Assembly (NCBI GenBank): GCA_025758045.1
Contig: CP107208.1
Location: 3,038,001 to 3,102,000, forward strand
DNA length: 64,000 nt
Reading direction: 5' to 3'
DNA from: Oscillospiraceae bacterium
GTDB taxonomy: Bacteria > Bacillota > Clostridia > Oscillospirales > Ruminococcaceae
Below the pieces are notes generated by a model. That model was not told the origin of the DNA. It searched no databases and saw only the letters and a list, made by a program, of their open reading frames with translations. Position numbers and translations under genes: made by a program. Positions 35,749 to 47,940 of the stretch are shown in pieces (the first letter of the stretch is position 1; the number at the start of each line of letters is the position of its first letter).

Positions 35749-36306
35749 ATGACATTATTTGACCTGATCCTGATCGCCATCAGCCTTTCCATGGACGCTT
35801 TTGCCGTTTCGATCTGCAAGGGCCTTTCGGTCCACAAGGTCAGCTTTGCCCACGCCATGACCTGCGGGCTGTGGTTCGGCGGCTTCCAGTTCTTGATGCC
35901 CACACTGGGCTTCTTCCTGGGTGACCGCTTCGCCGTGGTCTTGACCAACTTCGGTCCCTGGGTCGCCTTTGTGCTGCTGGCCATCATCGGCGTCAACATG
36001 GTGCGGGAAAGCTTCGGCGGCGACGAAAAGCTGGACGATGACTACTCCGCCAAAGCAATGCTGCCGCTGGCCGTTGCCACCAGCATCGATGCCTTCGCCG
36101 TCGGCGTCAGCTTTGCAGCCATGCAGGTCAATATCCTGCCCGCCGCCGGCCTGATTGGCTGCATCACCTGCCTGCTGTCTGCCATCGGTGTGCGCGTAGG
36201 TGCCCTCTTCGGCGATAAGTACCGCGCTCCTTCCGAGCGCATCGGCGGCATCGTGCTGATCCTGATCGGCCTCAAGACCCTGCTGACGGGACTGGGAATT
36301 TTGTAA
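35749..36306 (+). CDS. mntP: Manganese efflux pump MntP
   Basis: This 185-aa membrane protein has six helices in two similar halves, each with the conserved Asp motif (SMDAFAVSICKGL in the first, TSIDAFAVGVSFA in the second) that binds Mn2+. It exports manganese. CGGAGGAA lies eight bases before the ATG at 35749; an upstream in-frame ATG lies inside the riboswitch and is not used. Regulation by the Mn2+ riboswitch immediately upstream fits the function. Confidence 0.94.
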   Translation: MTLFDLILIAISLSMDAFAVSICKGLSVHKVSFAHAMTCGLWFGGFQFLMPTLGFFLGDRFAVVLTNFGPWVAFVLLAIIGVNMVRESFGGDEKLDDDYSAKAMLPLAVATSIDAFAVGVSFAAMQVNILPAAGLIGCITCLLSAIGVRVGALFGDKYRAPSERIGGIVLILIGLKTLLTGLGIL

Positions 36307-36335
36307 TTTTTGCTATATACTTTCCGTTCCTATTG

Positions 36336-36368
36336 TAAGGGTCGATGCTCGCATCTACCCGCTCCCGC
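36336..36368. repeat. Short degenerate copy of the TGTAGG hairpin repeat
   Basis: TGTAAGGGTCGATGCTCGCA followed by CTACCCGC resembles the left half of the family at 24143 and 56446. It lies in the gap after mntP. Confidence 0.5.
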
Positions 36369-36392
36369 AGCCATTCGATCTTCCAACAAGCA

Positions 36393-36430
36393 AAAAGTGC
36401 ATGCGCCTTCACCCGGCACATGCACTTTTC
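36393..36430. terminator. Bidirectional terminator between mntP and the C26 peptidase gene
   Basis: AAAAGTGCATG pairs with CATGCACTTTT around CGCCTTCACCCGGCA; A and T runs flank the stem on both sides. Confidence 0.85.
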
Positions 36431-36443
36431 TTTTCCTATTTTA

Positions 36444-37145
36444 TTATCCCCGGCAGGCGTCCACAAAACTGCGCAGCAAACTTTGGCTTTCCGCCGCCTG
36501 CCAACGATGTTCCGGGTGCCACTGCACGGCCTGTACGAAACGGTATTCCGGCAAGTAAACAGCTTCGACCAACCCATCCGAAGCCACCGCCTGGGCATGC
36601 AGCGCCGGAGCCAGCCCCTTGATGCCCTGATGATGGCGGCTGTTCACCGCCAGCGGACCGGGGCCGTATAACGCAGCCAGCGGCGTGTCGGGCAGGATGT
36701 TCACTTCATGCACGGTGCGGTCATACGGCTTGTCCATACTGTGGGTGATCTCGGTGCCGGTCTGGGTTTTCAAATCCTGATATAGCGTACCTCCCAGTAC
36801 CACATTTAAAATTTGCAGCCCGCGGCAGATGCCAAACACCGGCTTGTCCGCCTGCAAAGCCAACTCGATGAGCCTGGCCTCCATGCGGTCACGCCGCGGG
36901 TCATTTTCGCCGCAGAACGTCTCTTTTGTCTCACCGTACAGCACCGGTGCCACATCGTTGCCACCGGTCAGCAAAAGGCCGTCCACCCGGTCCACAATGT
37001 CTTTCAGCATAGCGGCATCATCCGTCAGCGGCAGCATCATCCCGATGCCCCCAACTGCCTCTAGCCCTTGCATGTACCCGGGCAGCATCCACAGGCTGTC
37101 CCGTCCCGCGTCCACGATAGGCGTCAATCCAATCAACGGTTTCAT
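36444..37145 (-). CDS. Gamma-glutamyl-gamma-aminobutyrate hydrolase-family protein (peptidase C26)
   Basis: This 233-aa class I glutamine amidotransferase-like hydrolase has the nucleophile Cys in KPVFGICRGLQILNV, the oxyanion region LLTGGNDVAPVLYGE and the His of VQWHPEHRW. The family includes PuuD, which cleaves gamma-glutamyl-GABA in putrescine breakdown, but no other puu genes lie nearby, so the substrate is open. The start at 37145 was taken with GGAAGGGAT upstream. Confidence 0.88.
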   Translation of the reverse strand: MKPLIGLTPIVDAGRDSLWMLPGYMQGLEAVGGIGMMLPLTDDAAMLKDIVDRVDGLLLTGGNDVAPVLYGETKETFCGENDPRRDRMEARLIELALQADKPVFGICRGLQILNVVLGGTLYQDLKTQTGTEITHSMDKPYDRTVHEVNILPDTPLAALYGPGPLAVNSRHHQGIKGLAPALHAQAVASDGLVEAVYLPEYRFVQAVQWHPEHRWQAAESQSLLRSFVDACRG

Positions 37146-37275
37146 TGGCTGATCCCTTCCCTCTCTATAATTTTGCATTATAGCGCAGCCTGGAGGCGGT
37201 GTAAAGCACCCGCCCCGATTCACGTAGATTTTTAAGAAAACACCCGAAAAAAATGTTGGATTTTAAGACCAACCG

Positions 37276-37296
37276 TTGTTATTCAGCGCACAATTT
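37276..37296 (+). repeat. Outlying copy of the 21-bp iteron
   Basis: TTGTTAT, TCAGC, GCACA and ATTT follow one another exactly as in the array at 46.3-47.7 kb. It lies alone in the gap between the panE-like gene and the C26 peptidase gene, about 10 kb from rep. It matches the array units at 46780 and 47077 in the first 17 bases. Confidence 0.85.
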
Positions 37297-37302
37297 GATT
37301 TT

Positions 37303-38232
37303 TTATTTTTGCAGGTACTTTTCCGCGTCCTTTTCCATCTCTTTCCAAACCGGATAGGAAGCGCCATTTTCCTCAAACAGCTTTTTCAGGTCGCGGTTAA
37401 GCGTGCTCATCTCCTCAATGGCATTCATTGCGTGGTCCGAGGCGCAGACTTTGCCCAGGCCCGTTGCGCACATCAGGGTAAAGAATTTCACGCAGGTCTT
37501 GCGGTACTTTTCGCCCTCAAACTCCTCATCATCCTTGGGCAAAATCGCATGGCCGCTGTTTTTCAGCGCGCGATAGCCCTCTACATTGGCATCGGCCATC
37601 TTATTAAAGTAGGCGGTGTCCCCTTTCAGCCGCTTGAGGTCACCGTCAGTTTTGTAGCAGGCAAAGGCCACTGGCAGCACAAAGGCGGCGTGACAAAGCA
37701 GATAGTCCCCCATGTTTGGCTCATATGTGACTTTATAACCTGTCTCAGCAAAGATTTTCTGAATCAGCTGCTCGTCAGATTGCGCACCGCACAGCTGGCC
37801 GATCGTAATTTTTTTCAGATCAACTGAAACAACACGGTCCTGCTCACGGTGCCCTGCCGAAGAGGCAAAGGCGAACATCACATTTTTTTCTGGCAGAGCC
37901 GTCACCAGTTTCTCTGGCTGCACATTATTGCCCAGGAAAACAACGTTTTTGCTCTTATTGGCGCGCAACGCATCCAGGATCGTAGCCACCTGCGTGTAGC
38001 GCGCAGCAACGAAGATCACATCATACTCATCCTCCGATGCCAATTCCGATACCACCGGCACACGGACGGTCGATTTCACTGGGAGCACATAGTTTTTAAT
38101 GCACAGCCCGTTTGTTTTGATGGTCTCGGCCCATTTCCCTCGCGCAAGCAGAGTAACGTCCTTCCCTGCCTTGAAAAAGTCTCGTGCCAGATTGCACCCC
38201 AGCACACCCGCACCATATACAAGAATTCGCAT
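37303..38232 (-). CDS. Ketopantoate reductase-family protein (PanE/ApbA-like)
   Basis: This 309-aa protein has an N-terminal Rossmann motif (ILVYGAGVLGCNLARDF) for NADPH and a helical C-terminal domain with the conserved Lys in YLLCHAAFVLPVAFACYK and the Asn/Glu pattern of the family. PanE makes pantoate for CoA, but many Firmicutes paralogues have unknown substrates. This copy diverges from canonical PanE in the C-terminal half. The start at 38232 lies nine bases after GAGGAGG, whereas the ATG at 38241 abuts it directly. Confidence 0.8.
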   Translation of the reverse strand: MRILVYGAGVLGCNLARDFFKAGKDVTLLARGKWAETIKTNGLCIKNYVLPVKSTVRVPVVSELASEDEYDVIFVAARYTQVATILDALRANKSKNVVFLGNNVQPEKLVTALPEKNVMFAFASSAGHREQDRVVSVDLKKITIGQLCGAQSDEQLIQKIFAETGYKVTYEPNMGDYLLCHAAFVLPVAFACYKTDGDLKRLKGDTAYFNKMADANVEGYRALKNSGHAILPKDDEEFEGEKYRKTCVKFFTLMCATGLGKVCASDHAMNAIEEMSTLNRDLKKLFEENGASYPVWKEMEKDAEKYLQK

Positions 38233-38395
38233 CGTGCCCATCCTCCTCTATTTTGCAGTTAATTAATGCTAACCCATTGTTACAAGCATACGCCGGACTT
38301 GGGGTGCTGTCAAGCGCTGTGCCCTCAAATCATCGTTTGCTTCATCAACTTCAGCCGTCTATTTCCCTCAGTTCTGTAGGAAAGGCTGCACATAA

Positions 38396-38430
38396 CAAAA
38401 AGCTCTGCCTCCGAAGAAGCAGAGCTTTTA
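38396..38430 (-). terminator. Terminator of the rRNA operon
   Basis: On the minus strand AAAGCTCTGC, a TTCTTCGGAG loop and GCAGAGCTTTTTG follow the tRNA-Glu CCA end immediately. Confidence 0.88.
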
Positions 38431-38505
38431 TGGTGACCCGTGCGGGAATCGAACCCACGTTAACGGCGTGAGAGGCCGCTGTCTTAACCGCTTGACCAAC
38501 GGGCC
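38431..38505 (-). tRNA. tRNA-Glu (anticodon CTC)
   Basis: The minus strand folds as a cloverleaf: acceptor GGCCCGT with ACGGGTC, T-loop GGGTTCGATTCCC, and an anticodon loop CTCTCAC giving CTC for Glu (GAG). CCA is encoded. It is the last gene of the rRNA operon, 14 bp after 5S. Confidence 0.92.
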
Positions 38506-38518
38506 ATATTAAAAGAGA

Positions 38519-38636
<118 letters not shown>

Positions 38637-38711
38637 GTCTCTTTTTTCTGAGGATGTACCCTCAAAACTGAATATCGAACTGCTTTAGCAAATAGAGTAT
38701 CTCATAAAGAT

Positions 38712-41545
<2,834 letters not shown>

Positions 41546-41775
41546 TTTCGCTTTCGCAAAACATATCTTTATTTCAGATTCTCCATTTGCCAACGAGATT
41601 TTACCATTTTACTGTCGCTTATTACTAAGCTTCAGTTCCGCTTGGTGAAATTATAGATTTTAATTTAAAATCAGGAATTTTACATAGCTAATAAAATCTC
41701 ATTTCGCAGTTCTATATTCAGTTTTCAAGGTACATCGCATAAGGCTTTGGGTAACCCAGCGCACTGGATTACCAG

Positions 41776-41852
41776 TGGTGGGCTGAAATGGACTCGAACC
41801 ATCGACCTCTCGGTTATCAGCCGAGTGCTCTAACCAGCTGAGCTATCAGCCC
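41776..41852 (-). tRNA. tRNA-Ile (anticodon GAT)
   Basis: The minus strand GGGCTGATAGCTCAGCTGGT starts a normal cloverleaf with anticodon stem CTCGG-CTGATAA-CCGAG and T-arm GGTTCGAGTCC. CCA is encoded. It is the second spacer tRNA of the rRNA operon. Confidence 0.95.
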
Positions 41853-41855
41853 AAA

Positions 41856-41931
41856 TGGTGGAGATAAAGGGATTCGAACCCTTGACCCCCTGCTTGCAAA
41901 GCAGGTGCTCTCCCAACTGAGCTATACCCCC
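41856..41931 (-). tRNA. tRNA-Ala (anticodon TGC)
   Basis: The minus strand GGGGGTATAGCTCAGTTGGG, anticodon arm CTGCTTTGCAAGCAG and T-arm GGGTTCGAATCCC define tRNA-Ala. CCA is encoded. It is the first spacer tRNA after 16S, with only three bases before tRNA-Ile. Confidence 0.95.
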
Positions 41932-42070
41932 GCGTTTTCACGTTTCGGGTTTCGCTGTGTCCCTTATGCTTTGAGGTTCCGTTTGCACGGCCCTCAAAAT
42001 TGAACAATACTGAAACTTGCTTTCCTGTCCGTTCAGCCAAAGACCTGCTTTAGCTGAACGTCTGACTCCC

Positions 42071-43589
<1,519 letters not shown>

Positions 43590-43786
43590 GTATTTAATCG
43601 CCATTTAAAAGCGTTAAATCTCTGTAATCACTCAGACACAATCGCTTGCGTCCTGTATGAATTACTTGTAAATTTGGAATTGATTATCGTGGGTTTCCAA
43701 ACCCACGTTCAAGGTTCCACAAGTTTCAGTTTTGTTCAATTTTCAAGGTCCTGCTGCGCTGTCACTTGTTTCGTAACAGCTTGTAT

Positions 43787-43815
43787 ATTATATCTCATAA
43801 AAGTTCTTTTGTCAA
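43787..43815 (-). promoter_or_regulatory. rRNA operon promoter P2 (proximal)
   Basis: On the minus strand TTGACA (43810-43815), 17 bp and TATAAT (43787-43792) form a full consensus promoter about 200 bp upstream of 16S. Confidence 0.9.
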
Positions 43816-43916
43816 GAACTTTTTTCGATATTTTTTGAAGCCTTTCGGCTTCAAAATCCCCATACAAGCCGTAGTTACAAGCTTTAGCGGCTGTCCCCTC
43901 GCGAGACAGCTTGATT

Positions 43917-43945
43917 ATTATAGCAAGGAGTATGACCTTTGTCAA
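43917..43945 (-). promoter_or_regulatory. rRNA operon promoter P1 (distal)
   Basis: A second perfect promoter on the minus strand, TTGACA (43940-43945), 17 bp, TATAAT (43917-43922), stands 130 bp upstream of P2. The two share the sequence around TTGACAAA. A GAAGCCTTTCGGCTTC hairpin lies between them. The rest of the gap to 44116 has no gene, only the outlying iteron at 44091. Confidence 0.9.
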
Positions 43946-44090
43946 GCACTTTTTTCGGTTTTTTTGACAAAGTTTTTATTGTACTTTTGGGTAAGGTGTA
44001 TATTGTGGTGTTGTGCAAATGCGGCACCAAGTGTAGGGGTAAGAGGTGGAAACACACGGCCTCTCCCTTCTCGCAGAGGGGGCTGCTGGG

Positions 44091-44111
44091 CAATTGTGTG
44101 CTGGATAACAA
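44091..44111 (-). repeat. Outlying copy of the 21-bp iteron, inverted
   Basis: The minus strand reads TTGTTAT, CCAGC, ACACA, ATTG: the iteron with one change in the GCACA block. It lies about 150 bp upstream of rRNA promoter P1 and just beside the stop of the cupin gene, about 2.2 kb from the main array. Confidence 0.75.
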
Positions 44112-44116
44112 CTTCC

Positions 44117-44560
44117 TTATTTAATATAGAACTCCCCTGCAGCAGGGCAAAGGTTTACGACTTCTTCTCGTTCGCAGATGCGATAGTGGTCGTAGGTGAA
44201 CTCTGGCACCGTGACACAAGATACAAGGGTCGCCTCATCCGCTGGGGAAAGGTGTTTCGCTCCGAAGATCGTACCAGCTTTCATCAGCACGCATGGCTCA
44301 GCGCCGTCTTCCAGCCCCAGCTTGTATTTTGTCAGCTTGGCGTTGTCGATTTCCCACAGTTCCAGGGTGGAGCCGGCGTGGAAGAACCAATACTCGTCTG
44401 CATCCAGCGTGTGAAACTGCGAGGCTTCGCCCTGACCCAGTTCATAGTAGATCACACCATGCGCGGGTCGCTCCTTGGCGCGTTCGCCATCGCGGTACAG
44501 TTCGCGGAACGCGCCGCCCTCCACATGAGGCGTCAAATTAAAGCGCTTTACAAAATCCAT
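44117..44560 (-). CDS. Cupin-fold DUF985-family protein
   Basis: This 147-aa protein shows the DUF985/YML079-like cupin pattern: NLTPHVEGGAFRELYRDG at the start, IYYELGQGEASQFHTLDADEYWFFHAGSTLELWEI in the core barrel and TVPEFTYDHYRI at the end. The His and Glu in the second stretch could bind a metal. The family is structurally a sugar-binding-like cupin with no established activity. The start at 44560 has AGGAAGAA upstream. Confidence 0.85.
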   Translation of the reverse strand: MDFVKRFNLTPHVEGGAFRELYRDGERAKERPAHGVIYYELGQGEASQFHTLDADEYWFFHAGSTLELWEIDNAKLTKYKLGLEDGAEPCVLMKAGTIFGAKHLSPADEATLVSCVTVPEFTYDHYRICEREEVVNLCPAAGEFYIK

Positions 44561-44913
44561 GTTTCTTCCTCTTTTCTTATTAGAACATACTTCGAGTATA
44601 GCATTTTGTCGCCGGAAAGACAAGCCGCGCTAAAGCTGCATACATACAAAAATTTTTCCTCACGCATCCACTGGTTTTAACTCCAAGTGCATACAAGAGG
44701 GGGATATTCTCTTTAAGTTCTACTCCGCTATTTACAGCGTCCCCCACAGCAATGTCTGCCGGAAAAATTGTGCAGTTTGTGCTTCTATTCGATTTCTGAC
44801 CGCTTCATCATCTGCGCCTTCAACTCCAGTGTAATTATACGTTGCATCATAAAACTACCCATACAAATTCACGAAATTCATTTTTCGTGCATGCGCTTCT
44901 TCCAATGTACCGT

Positions 44914-45030
44914 CTATTGTAGGAGCTGCCCAAACAGCCGCAGCGTCTGCTCATAGCTGCCCATCGTTTTTGCGGCCAGGCCTTTGCGCTCACAAGCGGC
45001 CATAAAAGCCTCAACATCGTATTGAACCAT
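44914..45030 (-). pseudogene. Possible truncated tyrosine recombinase N-terminus
   Basis: With AGGAGG nine bases upstream, the ATG at 45030 opens a 38-codon frame (MVQYDVEAFMAACERKGL, then AAKTMGSYEQTLRLFGQLL) that resembles the SAM-like N-terminal core-binding domain of integrases, then stops. Shifted frames downstream to about 44732 carry further plausible coding stretches (for example ADDEAVRNRIEAQTAQFF) broken by stops. I read this as a decayed or truncated integrase gene. It could also be a small stand-alone protein. The rest of 44561-45225 shows no gene. Confidence 0.4.
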
Positions 45031-45225
45031 AAAAAATAAAACCTCCTGTATCATCGCGGTCCAGGACCCAATGAATACAGGAAGTTTATCGGTGTAAACA
45101 CAAATTATTTATAGGCCTATTTCATAATTTCACATTTTTTATAGCGATGAATCCGCGAGTTTATCGGTTTGCAGCGTCCGCCACAAAATGCCGGTTTTGC
45201 GGATAGTGGCGGGGTTTATGCGGCC

Positions 45226-45984
45226 TTATGCTCTCCGCTTTTTGTCCAGGCGGATCTTGTCGGCGATCATCGCGATGAACTCACTATTCGTGGGTTTGCC
45301 GCGGAGGTTGTGGATGGTGTAGCCGAAGTAGCTGTTCAGAGTGTCCACATCGCCGCGGTCCCAGGCGACCTCGATGGCATGGCGGATAGCACGTTCGACG
45401 CGGCTGGCCGTGGTACCGTTGCGCTTGGCGATTTCAGGGTAGAGACGCTTGGTCACGGCGTTGATGTACTCGTGGTCGGCGGTGGTAAGCAGGATGGCAT
45501 CCCGCAGGAACTGGTAGCCCTTGATGTGGGCCGGCACGCCGATCTGGTGCAGGATCTCGGTGACGGTAAGCTCATCGGAATCCAGCGAGACCGGCTGCGG
45601 GCGGCTGGCACCGCCGGCGGCACGCAGTACCCGGCTGACCAGCACGTTTTCATCGAACGGCTTCACGAAAAAGAACGAGAAGCCGTTATCTAAGAGGTCC
45701 TGCTCGACTTCTTCGCTCTGGAACGCGCCGGTGACAAAGAAGGTGGTATGTACGCCGCTGCTGTTCTTTTCCTCGTAGCGCTGCTTGACGGTGATGGCGT
45801 CCAGATCCGGCATGAAGGCGTCCAGCAGGCAGGCCTGGGGGTGGACGGCCAGCAGGGTCTCCAGGGCGGCGGTGCCGTTTTTGTCGCACACCATCACGGT
45901 CACGCCTTTGGCTTCCAGCGCTTCGCGGCAGACTTCCGTCACGATGTCGCTAGTATTGGTCATAACAAACTTGATCTTATCCAT
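45226..45984 (-). CDS. spo0A: Sporulation master regulator Spo0A with degenerate receiver
   Basis: This 252-aa response regulator has a receiver domain at residues 1-120 and the Spo0A DNA-binding domain at 135-252. The latter is almost identical to B. subtilis in IGVPAHIKGYQFLRDAI, TTASRVERAIRHAIEVAW and KPTNSEFIAMIADK. In the receiver the phospho-acceptor Asp (CLLDAFMP), the Thr (FFVTGAF) and the Lys (FVKPF) remain. The acidic pair near residues 10-11 (ADDN in Bacillus) has become TNTS, so Mg2+ binding and phosphorylation may be weak or absent. The start at 45984 has GGAGG upstream. Two 0A boxes lie upstream of its promoter. Confidence 0.92.
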   Translation of the reverse strand: MDKIKFVMTNTSDIVTEVCREALEAKGVTVMVCDKNGTAALETLLAVHPQACLLDAFMPDLDAITVKQRYEEKNSSGVHTTFFVTGAFQSEEVEQDLLDNGFSFFFVKPFDENVLVSRVLRAAGGASRPQPVSLDSDELTVTEILHQIGVPAHIKGYQFLRDAILLTTADHEYINAVTKRLYPEIAKRNGTTASRVERAIRHAIEVAWDRGDVDTLNSYFGYTIHNLRGKPTNSEFIAMIADKIRLDKKRRA

Positions 45985-46058
45985 CGTCAACTTTCCTCCA
46001 TACAATGAACAGGTGCCGCACGCTGTGGTGTTTGCCCGTCGTTCTCTTTACTGTGGAA

Positions 46059-46087
46059 ATTTTACCATATTTTTCCATTCATCGCAA
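46059..46087 (-). promoter_or_regulatory. Promoter of spo0A
   Basis: On the minus strand TTGCGA (46082-46087), 17 bp and TAAAAT (46059-46064, with TGG just before it) precede spo0A by about 75 bp. Confidence 0.6.
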
Positions 46088-46127
46088 GAGGTTTTTCCAT
46101 TTTTTTCAGCGATTCCCGCTATTTTCG

Positions 46128-46144
46128 TTCGACACAATTCGTCA
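46128..46144 (-). promoter_or_regulatory. Tandem 0A boxes upstream of spo0A
   Basis: On the minus strand TGACGAA (46138-46144) and TGTCGAA (46128-46134) are 7-base matches to the Spo0A site, exactly 10 bp apart and therefore on the same helix face. They sit about 40 bp upstream of the -35 hexamer, suggesting autoregulation. Confidence 0.6.
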
Positions 46145-46336
46145 TTTTCCTTAGATTTGCCGTCATTTTCTAAAAATACAGACATTTTTCGTCCCTGTTA
46201 TTTGCTCCCAGCAATTTTCCAGTTTTTCCAATTTGCCATGTTAGGCGGTTTTCTTGCTGGAAATTTTATGGTCCCGGCATTTTCCCGCTTTCCGCTGCGC
46301 CGATGCGTATTTCTACCTTTATATGATAGGGGCGTG

Positions 46337-47728
46337 TTGTTATCGGCAGCACATTTTGCAGGAATGGTTGTTATCCACGGCATAATTTGCGGTGGGCGCG
46401 GCCCAGACTGCGGTGCAGAAAAGTACCCGCGAAAAAATTATAGGGCAGTTTTGTGGGGGTAGTTGGCGGGTTACTATCTTATAAAAAATTTTTCTGCCTG
46501 TAATTTACCTGTGGTTCCCGCAAAAAAAATATAAATTGTGCGGCCGATAACAACTGGCCTGGCTTTTGCTTACTATTGTTATTCACGGCACAGTTTACCG
46601 GTGAGGGCATGGCCGATTGAGAGATTTTGAGGTTGTTATCGGCGGCACAATTTATGGTTTCTTATGATTTCGCTTGCGGGTCACTTTCAAATTCAAACGA
46701 CTGGTGGGCGGCCCAGGCGGGTATTGTTATTCGCGGCACAATTCGGCGGGGCGGGGTTTAGGCATATACCCCGGCTGGGTTGTTATTCAGCGCACATTTT
46801 CCTTTTTGAGGGGTGGGTCTGGCCCGGGCTTTGGGGCTGTGTGCCCGTTGGAATCGTCCGCACATTTTCCTGCAGTCAGCAGCTCCCAAGGCGAAAGGCA
46901 ACTGTTGTTATTGGCGGCACAATTCCCAGGGCAGCCTTTTCCACACAGGGTTGTTATTGACAACACAATTGGGTGTGCAACAGGCTGCGGCGGTCCCGTT
47001 GGCTGGGGTTGTTATTCGCTGCACATTTTAAAGCGGGGCATGCCCGCAGGCTGTTTTCCGGGATTTGCACGCAGGATTGTTATTCAGCGCACATTTTCTC
47101 ATTGCCGATGTGCCCGTATTTATCGCAATACCGCTGATTTTTTGTTTTCTATCAGCAGTTGTTATTGTTTGCACATTTTTTCGGTTTACCGCCGCTTTCC
47201 CCGCGTATCCACCACAGCAGACAAAGAAAATGCTGGGTTGTTATCCACAGCACAATTCTATGTACAGCGTTTTTCATTCGGTTTCCAAATTGCGTATCCG
47301 CCAACAGCCCAGGCAAATACAACTTGGCCGGCAAAATCCTCTCCGCGTCCCCCTCAAAAAAATTCTCATCCTCCCCGTTGTTATCCAGCGCACATTTCCA
47401 AAATCTTAAAAATCCTTTCCAATTTTCTCCGCCCACTATCGCACAGCAAAAATATTTTTTGCGGCAATTTATGCTGTGGATAACAACCGTGGTCCCCTGT
47501 TGTTATCCGCGGCACAATTCCAAATTGCCTGTCTGCCCTCCGCAAAATCTTTCGCCGCCCCGAGTGATTGTTATTCCGCGCACATTTTGCCGCATAGCCC
47601 CCATTTTGTGTCCTAGTAGGGTTGTTATTCCCCGCATATTGTTGTTCCGGGCACAGATCTGTAGTTACTCTCAGCACAATGCACTTGTTATTCCGCGCAC
47701 ATTTCGGTTGTTATCGGCAGCACAGCTT
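46337..47728. repeat. Array of about 23 iterons (21-bp direct repeats) at a plasmid-like origin
   Basis: Each unit reads TTGTTAT, five variable bases, GCACA and WTTT. Plus-strand copies start at 46337, 46368, 46576, 46633, 46724, 46780, 46848, 46905, 46951, 47009, 47077, 47159, 47238, 47378, 47500, 47568, 47622, 47639, 47662, 47685 and 47708. Minus-strand copies cover 46533-46553 and 47466-47486. The units at 46848, 47639 and 47662 are degenerate. The last four are spaced by exactly 23 bp. Several copies contain DnaA-box-like TTATCCACA. The DNA between copies shows no conserved frame. The array lies upstream of the rep gene, as in iteron plasmids. Confidence 0.9.
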
Positions 47729-47775
47729 TACCTTATATCTAAATAAAAAAACTAAAAGCATAAAGAGATAAGACC
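47726..47775. other. AT-rich stretch between iterons and rep (candidate unwinding element)
   Basis: Directly after the last iteron comes a run such as TATATCTAAATAAAAAAACT and AAAAGCATAAAGAGATAAG, markedly richer in A and T than its surroundings. In iteron origins the melting site is found in such a place. This is inference from position and composition. Confidence 0.5.
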
Positions 47776-47828
47776 GACGGATACAGGATTTTTGCGGAAA
47801 AATCAAAATGTGCTGACTATTACAATAA

Positions 47829-47857
47829 TTGACGAATGAAGCACAATCTGCTATTAT
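47829..47857 (+). promoter_or_regulatory. Promoter of rep
   Basis: TTGACG (47829-47834), 17 bp and TATTAT (47852-47857) precede rep. In the transcript, CTGTGCGCCAAAA and TTTTGGCACAG (47876-47905) form a hairpin shortly before the ribosome-binding site that may control translation. Confidence 0.7.
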
Positions 47858-47940
47858 TAGCATTACCGTTGTAGACTGTGCGCCAAAACACCCATTTTGG
47901 CACAGCCAAACATAGCTGCGGGAAAAATAGAGGTAACACT

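Noticed and set aside
43962..44010. A plus-strand promoter at TTGACA near 43975
   Set aside because: No -10 hexamer stands at a suitable distance; the similarity comes from AT-rich DNA upstream of the rRNA promoters.
46674..47483. A 269-codon open frame on the plus strand through the iteron array
   Set aside because: It is read through the repeats themselves (recurring ...VVIQRTF-type peptides arise from the iteron), has no ribosome-binding site and odd composition. The repeats explain it.
46337..47728. The repeat array as a CRISPR locus
   Set aside because: Units are 21 bp, degenerate in the middle, irregularly spaced (17-140 bp) and partly inverted; no cas genes are present.
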